Shown in pieces: positions 59,147 through 64,000 of a stretch of DNA of 64,000 bases. The DNA comes from Luteimonas viscosa. Its GTDB lineage: Bacteria; Pseudomonadota; Gammaproteobacteria; Xanthomonadales; Xanthomonadaceae. Within the stretch, counting starts at the first letter, position 1; every line of letters begins with the position of its first letter. Both the position numbers and the translations under genes were made by a program. The notes beneath the pieces were generated by a model, which saw only the letters and a program-made list of their open reading frames with translations, was not told the DNA's origin and ran no database searches. The stretch spans positions 1,715,248-1,779,247 of the forward strand of contig NZ_VTFT01000001.1 in the NCBI RefSeq assembly GCF_008244685.1. The letters are read 5' to 3'.

Positions 59147-59571
59147 TAGTCAGCTCCCCTTACGTTGCCTAACAACACAGCGATACGGTTTGCACATTCC
59201 GCGGGTGAGGCTTCGATCTCATGTTCCCAAAAACGCAGCACACGCCAGCCGCATGCTTCGAGCCATGCCGCCTGCTCTGCATCACGTTCGCGATTGCGAT
59301 CGAGCTTTTGCTTCCAGAAGTCTCCGTTGTTCTTAGGAATTGTTGAATGGCGGGGACAGCCATGCCAGAAGCAACCGTCCACGAAGACCGCGAGTCTTGA
59401 CGCAATGAAAACCATATCCGGCCTAGTGTGGCCAATCCTGTAATGCAACCTGTAGCGGAGGCCATGTGACCAGGCCGCGCGTCGAAGAGCAATTTCGGGG
59501 GCCGTGTTCTTTCCCTTTATGCGGGACATTAGTCGCCGTCGTTGACTAGTGGTGGACAACACGGCTGGCAT
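59146..59571 (-). CDS. vsr: Vsr (very short patch repair) endonuclease
   Basis: 141 aa. Signature segments are RRRLMSRIKGKNTAPEIALR, GLRYRLHYRIGHTRPDMVF, VFVDGCFWHGCPRHSTIPK and RNRERDAEQAAWLEACGWRVLRFWEHE, with the metal-binding Asp and the His/Cys zinc-type positions. It nicks T:G mismatches arising from 5-methylcytosine deamination, the expected partner of a Dcm-type methyltransferase. One base overlaps the endonuclease gene, and the gap to the receiver gene upstream is 24 bp. Confidence 0.95.
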   Translation of the reverse strand: MPAVLSTTSQRRRLMSRIKGKNTAPEIALRRAAWSHGLRYRLHYRIGHTRPDMVFIASRLAVFVDGCFWHGCPRHSTIPKNNGDFWKQKLDRNRERDAEQAAWLEACGWRVLRFWEHEIEASPAECANRIAVLLGNVRGAD

Positions 59572-59595
59572 CCTAGTTCTGCACCGTAGCGCCTC

Positions 59596-60726
59596 TCACT
59601 CAGGCGTAATCCGCGTAAGGAATCTTTGCAGCGCGAGATCCGCGTCGACGTCTGGAGTCCCGATCCTCCCCATATACCTTACTAATTTCGCCTGCAACGA
59701 TTCAGCAAAAGGACTGTCCAAAGAGGCAACCCTTTCGTACTCACATGGCTCCCCAGTCATTACCTCAGGCGCTACGGCAATGAGCGCTTGAAGATCAATA
59801 AGTAGATCTGGAAGAAAGCTAGTACCCGGGAGATACTTGAATCGATCCACCGGGCTCGAATTGTCTCGGATATACTTAGTCAGCTTACCTTTCACTCCGT
59901 TTGAAATGCCCAGCTTTTCAGCGAGAGCTGCCGCGGCGCCTTCACCGGCTTGCGTATCAGCCAACTTTTCGCATCTAGCGAGAAGAATATGCTCGGCTTT
60001 ATCCTGAGCATGATCACAGGACGGCGTAAGAGCGACATAATACTCGGCGTCGCCATTACGGCTCTTCTGAAAAATGTCTCCGAAGAGAAAATCTGTTGAA
60101 ATAGGCGGGTAGATGTACAACTCAACTGCATGAATAGTATCGATCTTCGGGGCGCCATTGGCCCCTTCGATCTCCAAGAACTTTCGAACAACGTCGCCAG
60201 ATAACAGGTTCGCAAGCCTGCGCGCCAACAAGAAAACTAAATCAGCAGCGTTATCCTTATCTAAATCATTAATCCATATTTTTTCCGCGGATTCCCACAT
60301 GAACACACGCTGCTCTTCTTCAATGTGTCTAATCAAGCTCGGAAGCTTAGTTGCCAGAACTTCTCTAATCATCTGCCGAAGATGTTCCCACTCTGACCTG
60401 GTAACGACTTTAACGAAGGGAGATGTTAGTTCTTTTACTTTATGAGGATACCCTGTGTGGAAGATCACCGGCATGAAGCGACACTTCTTCAGCTCTTCAA
60501 AAACCCTTTCTCCCGCGAGTGATTCTTGATTGGAGGCAGCATCATCTTTTAGATCGAGGATTACGAGATCAAATCTCTCCTTCTTTAGAAGGTCTACGGC
60601 CTCAGAGAAACTGCTGCATGGAATACAGCTAATGAAGTCTGGTTCTGCAACTGTTTTGTTCCCCTCGATCACCTCCCTGACATCGTCTGCCTCTAAGTCA
60701 TCAACAATTAGCACCCTCCATTCCAT
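59596..60726 (-). CDS. Receiver-domain protein (response regulator without DNA-binding domain)
   Basis: 376 aa. Receiver: MEWRVLIVDDLEADD (acidic pair 9-10), LVILDLKDD (phosphoacceptor Asp58), PVIFHTGYP (Thr91), FVKVVTRS (Lys106). The rest, about 250 residues (KIWINDLDKDNAADLVFLLA, AEYYVALTPSCDHAQDK, FKYLPGTSFLPDLLIDLQAL), is not a known output domain. No HTH. It lies in the operon just after the double-GHKL ATPase and before vsr, and is the probable phospho-target of that ATPase. Lower GC than the flanks. Confidence 0.82.
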   Translation of the reverse strand: MEWRVLIVDDLEADDVREVIEGNKTVAEPDFISCIPCSSFSEAVDLLKKERFDLVILDLKDDAASNQESLAGERVFEELKKCRFMPVIFHTGYPHKVKELTSPFVKVVTRSEWEHLRQMIREVLATKLPSLIRHIEEEQRVFMWESAEKIWINDLDKDNAADLVFLLARRLANLLSGDVVRKFLEIEGANGAPKIDTIHAVELYIYPPISTDFLFGDIFQKSRNGDAEYYVALTPSCDHAQDKAEHILLARCEKLADTQAGEGAAAALAEKLGISNGVKGKLTKYIRDNSSPVDRFKYLPGTSFLPDLLIDLQALIAVAPEVMTGEPCEYERVASLDSPFAESLQAKLVRYMGRIGTPDVDADLALQRFLTRITPE

Positions 60727-60740
60727 GGCAACCTCTCTAG

Positions 60741-62996
60741 TCAGACGCGCTTTGTCAGAGTAATTCGAAAAGCAGCCCCACCCTTCGCAGATGAATCGAG
60801 TAGCTCTAGCTCGCCACCGTAGTAGTCTTTTATTATCTCGCCAACGATCGCAAGGCCAAGCCCCATTCCATCCTTTTTGGTTGAAAAGTAAGGGTCAAAA
60901 ATGTGCACCCTGTCTTGCTCTGAGATTCCTGGACCTGTATCAGAAAATATGATCTCAACGCAGTCCTGCGCAGTACGTGTTACTGAAACTTCAATCTTTC
61001 GTTGATCTGCACTTACAAACTGCAACCAGTAGATACTGTTCTGCAGCAAATTCACAATCACTTCTTGCATCTCGGCCTCATCGACCCGGACGAGAGTTTG
61101 CGTTTCAGGAAGCGACGTCACAACACCTAGTCCTGCAAGCTGGCTGGCACACACTCCGAATGCGTCTTCAATAATCTTCTCGAGATAGAGCTGCTTTGGA
61201 CGTCCGCGCTTGCGACCACCGAAAGGCTCAATGCGCCGAAACACAGTCGCGAGCACATCACTTTGCGCGGCAATTACGCTGAGCCGTGCTGCCAGCTTCT
61301 CGAGAAGGGATTTTCCGGTCAGACGCCCCTCGGCAATATCTTCTTGCGCAAGCAGCGCCTCCTTCCTGATCTTGGCTAGCGGAAGTCTCCCGTCATGGAG
61401 CAGAACATCAATCAGTTGCCCTAGAGTTGCGAGCGCGTGATATCTGGCAACAACCGCTTTCAACCCTTCGACCTGCTCATTGAACGTCCGCTCGACAGTA
61501 TCAATTAGCTCTTTGGCCACCTCATCCCTCGGGCTGACATTATCTAGGTGCTGCCGGATAGGGGCGAGGTCAAGAGGAGCAAACAAATTCTGAGATGATT
61601 CGCTGCTATTTCCTGTGTTTGTTGATCTCTTGGATCTCCTTCGAAGATCTTCGATCTTGGTAAGAATTGTCTTCATTACCTCTCGAAGATCTGCATAGCT
61701 TTGATTCTCGTCGAGCCCTTCTCGGTTAGATTGATCTTTAAGGCCAGGATTTTGGTCCCCAGTAATGGATATGTGTCCGACAATTTGGTTGTTTGACAGT
61801 CGCTTGGTTGGATTTTGAACTCGACGAATGTCGAGTCGCAGCCAGTCATTATTGGGCTCTCCGTAAGGCAAAACCCGGAAACCGTCGCGATAAATGTTTA
61901 TCCCTGCAAATGCATCGAGATCAGCGCGTATGTTCTGCAAGTTCAACTTAGTTTGCTGGACAACATTTCCAAGATCATTACGATCCCAGACCCTGATTTC
62001 GATCTGAAGCGGGCCGCATACAGGCAACCTTCTGGTCCAGTCATCGTCTCCTGAGGTTTGAGCGCTCTGCGTCGCAGCCCTCGTTTTTTTATAAGCGTCT
62101 TCGTCCAGATACTGAAGACCGTTGGCTCCTTGTCTGACAAAGCCGCCGGTGAGAATAACTGTCTCTCCAGTCGCTTTTACTTCGAGCCTAAGATTGCACC
62201 GGCCTTCAGCATCCACCTCGCCTTTCACGATGTAATGCGGATAGTTCAATGCAGATGGAGGTGTAATCTCTGCGGAGAACTCGGAGAACCCATCAGGGGC
62301 TTGAAGAAAGATCTTAAAATCCTTGCTCTCCTTGAAAGGTGAGATCAATCGTGACAACCCGCGTTGAACCAAACGAAATCGTTGCACATCCCATGCGTGA
62401 GATAGGAAGTTCATTCTAAGCAGAGTGCCCTGATCTGAAGGGGGGCATTCAAGCGGGACTTCATGCTCAGGCCAAACCGCATCAAGACCCACATCGCTTC
62501 GAATTAGTTCGGGATCTCGCTCCTCTGTGAGGATTAGTACTTCATCGAGATACTTCTGCTCGTCTTCGAACTGGGTCCAATCGAAGATTCCATAGATCTC
62601 TCGGCTTGATCCCTGAGCCCGCGTTATTAGCTCTAGCTCTGAAGCAAGTCTCATCGCAGCAAAGCGACCAATTCCTTTCTCGCCGAGCACCCTGCGGCTC
62701 TTTAATCCAGAGTTCGTCACCTGCCGCTTTCCAGCGGTTGCAGGCTCCATCCAGGCCCCTCGCACCACGTCCAAGCTCATGCCCAATCCATCGTCGAATA
62801 TTTCGATTCGACCTTCCCCAGGCAGTAGCGGCCCAACGAAATTGATGAGTACTCGACTGGCCTCAGCGTCATAAGCATTCTTCACAAGCTCGATCACTGC
62901 CACCGCGTCATTGCTGATGAGCTCGCTACCTAGAGTTTTCATAATCCGCGCCCGGGGGCGGAATGATGACTCGTGAGGTTTAGTGACGTCTTCCAT
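60741..62996 (-). CDS. Large protein with two GHKL ATPase domains, histidine-kinase-like
   Basis: 751 aa. N-terminal GHKL/HSP90-like ATPase: ELVKNAYDAEAS (Asn40 box), DDGLGM (68-73), GEKGIGRFAA (105-113). C-terminal histidine-kinase ATPase: VIVNLLQNSIYWLQ (Asn653), FSDTGPGIS (686 on), DGMGLGLAIV (709 on). Between them is a segment with a candidate H-box, LGQLIDVLLHDGRLPLAKIR. No transmembrane segment, so it is a soluble sensor. It is 14 bp from the receiver gene. MORC/HSP90-like plus kinase ATPases in one chain are unusual. Function is inferred as sensing of a DNA or phage signal that controls the nuclease genes. Confidence 0.85.
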   Translation of the reverse strand: MEDVTKPHESSFRPRARIMKTLGSELISNDAVAVIELVKNAYDAEASRVLINFVGPLLPGEGRIEIFDDGLGMSLDVVRGAWMEPATAGKRQVTNSGLKSRRVLGEKGIGRFAAMRLASELELITRAQGSSREIYGIFDWTQFEDEQKYLDEVLILTEERDPELIRSDVGLDAVWPEHEVPLECPPSDQGTLLRMNFLSHAWDVQRFRLVQRGLSRLISPFKESKDFKIFLQAPDGFSEFSAEITPPSALNYPHYIVKGEVDAEGRCNLRLEVKATGETVILTGGFVRQGANGLQYLDEDAYKKTRAATQSAQTSGDDDWTRRLPVCGPLQIEIRVWDRNDLGNVVQQTKLNLQNIRADLDAFAGINIYRDGFRVLPYGEPNNDWLRLDIRRVQNPTKRLSNNQIVGHISITGDQNPGLKDQSNREGLDENQSYADLREVMKTILTKIEDLRRRSKRSTNTGNSSESSQNLFAPLDLAPIRQHLDNVSPRDEVAKELIDTVERTFNEQVEGLKAVVARYHALATLGQLIDVLLHDGRLPLAKIRKEALLAQEDIAEGRLTGKSLLEKLAARLSVIAAQSDVLATVFRRIEPFGGRKRGRPKQLYLEKIIEDAFGVCASQLAGLGVVTSLPETQTLVRVDEAEMQEVIVNLLQNSIYWLQFVSADQRKIEVSVTRTAQDCVEIIFSDTGPGISEQDRVHIFDPYFSTKKDGMGLGLAIVGEIIKDYYGGELELLDSSAKGGAAFRITLTKRV

Positions 62997-63197
62997 TTCC
63001 TCTCCTTACCTACCTACCCTAGGTGCGGGAAGTGACTACCTAAAAGTATTCGAGCTGGACAGTTGCCCTCACTACCTCATGCGGTGCTAAGCCATCAAGC
63101 TTCGCGCCATAGCTCTGGAGGATGCGACAACAAACAAGGTGCACCCTACTCCTACGCCCAAAGTCGAAATTCGGGCAGTTGTCCTCTATCCCGATAA

Positions 63198-63223
63198 AAA
63201 AGGCGACCTTGCAGTCGCCTTTT
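63198..63223 (-). terminator. Rho-independent terminator after aceE
   Basis: AAAAGGCGAC, loop CTTGCA, GTCGCCTTTT, with an A run on one side and a T run on the other, so it can work on both strands. On the minus strand it lies 11 bp beyond the aceE stop and ends in a run of Ts. The 237-bp gap before the ATPase gene (62997-63233) shows no other feature. Confidence 0.85.
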
Positions 63224-63233
63224 CTATCTGGGC

Positions 63234-64000
63234 TTAGACTCCCAACGGATTCGGCTTCTCCTGATCCAGCTTGTACAGCTTGATCGCCCTGGCCGCATCC
63301 TTCGCCGTCATCTTCCCGTCCTTCGCCAGCGCATCGATCGCGGCGTGGGCGATGTAGTAGCGGTCCACCTCGAAGTGGCGGCGGAGATTCGCGCGGGTGT
63401 CGCTGCGGCCGAAGCCGTCGGTGCCCAGCACGGTGTAGGTGCGCGGGATGAAGGCGCGCACCTGGTCGGTGAAGTTGCGCACGTAGTCCGTCGCGGCGAT
63501 CACCGGGCCGGCGGGGCGGCTTTCGATGCACTGCGTGACGTAGGCCTTGCGCGGCTTGTCCTCGGGGTGCAGGCGGTTCCAGCGCTCGGTGTCGTAGCCG
63601 TCGCGGCGCAGCTCGGTGAAGCTGGGGCAGCTCCAGATGTCGGCGGTGACGCCGAAGTCCTTGTCCAGCAGTTCGGCCGCGGCGATGGCCTCGCGCAGGA
63701 TGGTGCCGCTGCCCATCAGCTGCACGCGCAGCTCGCCCTTCTTGGGCTTGGCGCCGGCGTCCTTGAGCAGGTACATGCCCTTTATCACGCCCTCGGCCGC
63801 GCCTTCGGGCAGGTCGGGGTGGCTGTAGTTCTCGTTCATCAGGGTCAGGTAGTAGTACTCGTCCACCTGCTCCTCGATCATGCGCTTCATGCCGTGCTGC
63901 AGGATCACCGCCACTTCGCCGGCGAAGGTGGGGTCGTAGCTGCGGCAGTTGGGGATGGCGCCCGACAGCAGGTGGCTGTGGCCGTCCTCGTGCTGCAGGC
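63234..64000 (-). CDS. aceE: Pyruvate dehydrogenase E1 component, homodimeric type (3' part; 5' end outside window)
   Basis: The C-terminal 255 residues of the thiamine-diphosphate E1 enzyme that decarboxylates pyruvate for the PDH complex. Hallmarks of the AceE C-terminal domain are GEVAVILQHGMKRMIEEQVD, YYLTLMNENYSHPDLPEGAA, ELRVQLMGSGTILREAIAAA, TYTVLGTDGFGRSDTRANLR and RRHFEVDRYYIAHAAIDALA. It marks the return of core chromosome after the island. The start lies beyond base 64000. Confidence 0.95.
   Translation of the reverse strand, partial: LQHEDGHSHLLSGAIPNCRSYDPTFAGEVAVILQHGMKRMIEEQVDEYYYLTLMNENYSHPDLPEGAAEGVIKGMYLLKDAGAKPKKGELRVQLMGSGTILREAIAAAELLDKDFGVTADIWSCPSFTELRRDGYDTERWNRLHPEDKPRKAYVTQCIESRPAGPVIAATDYVRNFTDQVRAFIPRTYTVLGTDGFGRSDTRANLRRHFEVDRYYIAHAAIDALAKDGKMTAKDAARAIKLYKLDQEKPNPLGV

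Overview
The window is high-GC DNA from a gammaproteobacterium that looks like Xanthomonadaceae/Lysobacteraceae (Luteimonas/Lysobacter type). The support is the run of TonB-dependent receptors, a CopL-like protein next to a Czc/Cus efflux operon, a lasso-peptide locus of the proteobacterial isopeptidase type, dispersed palindromic repeats of the CCCTTCTCCCTCCGGGAGAAGG kind, and a homodimer-type aceE. The genus is an inference; no rRNA or tRNA gene was seen.

Region 1 (1-29.7 kb) is mostly chromosomal housekeeping and catabolism: the 3'-truncated end of a pullulanase lipoprotein gene; a D-amino-acid-oxidase-like protein whose motifs are circularly permuted, translationally coupled to a serine hydrolase; a frameshifted DUF998 membrane protein; a D-aminoacylase-type amidohydrolase; a TspO-like membrane protein; an arylamine N-acetyltransferase; a DUF2306 protein divergent from an AraC regulator; a metallo-beta-lactamase-fold lipoprotein divergent from a TetR regulator with two operator-like dyads; a copL-like/czcC/czcB/czcA metal-efflux operon; an M15 peptidase; a methyltransferase; a second serine hydrolase; an alpha/beta hydrolase; and an MFS transporter. 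It also carries a composite repeat (13.3 and 25.2 kb) and a degenerate 21-bp tandem array (22.7-23.1 kb).

Region 2 (29.8-36.8 kb) is a lower-GC accessory block. It has two secreted YD/Rhs-type proteins, the second with a variable C-terminal toxin-like tail, an overlapping DUF4279 immunity-type gene, a 9-bp tandem repeat and the 3' stub of an IS3-family transposase.

Region 3 (36.8-49.7 kb) is a complete lasso-peptide locus: STN-type TonB receptor, FecR anti-sigma factor, ECF sigma factor, GntR regulator, an operator-like palindrome, a 48-residue precursor gene, an intercistronic hairpin, a fused B protein (RRE plus transglutaminase-like protease), the C cyclase, an S9-type lasso isopeptidase and a second TonB receptor paralogous to the first. 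The genes suggest production, export of signal to a sigma/anti-sigma switch, uptake and ring opening of one peptide.

Region 4 (49.7-63.2 kb) is a defence-type island: two XRE repressor-like genes with shared palindromes; an accessory csrA; a three-gene operon of caspase-like protease, lipase-like alpha/beta hydrolase and an unknown protein; a decayed gene beside an IS3-family transposase; and a restriction-modification set. In the last, a cytosine methyltransferase faces a four-gene operon of double-GHKL ATPase, receiver-domain protein, Vsr nuclease and AspBHI/Mrr-like endonuclease. Core sequence resumes with a terminator and the 3' part of aceE at the right edge.
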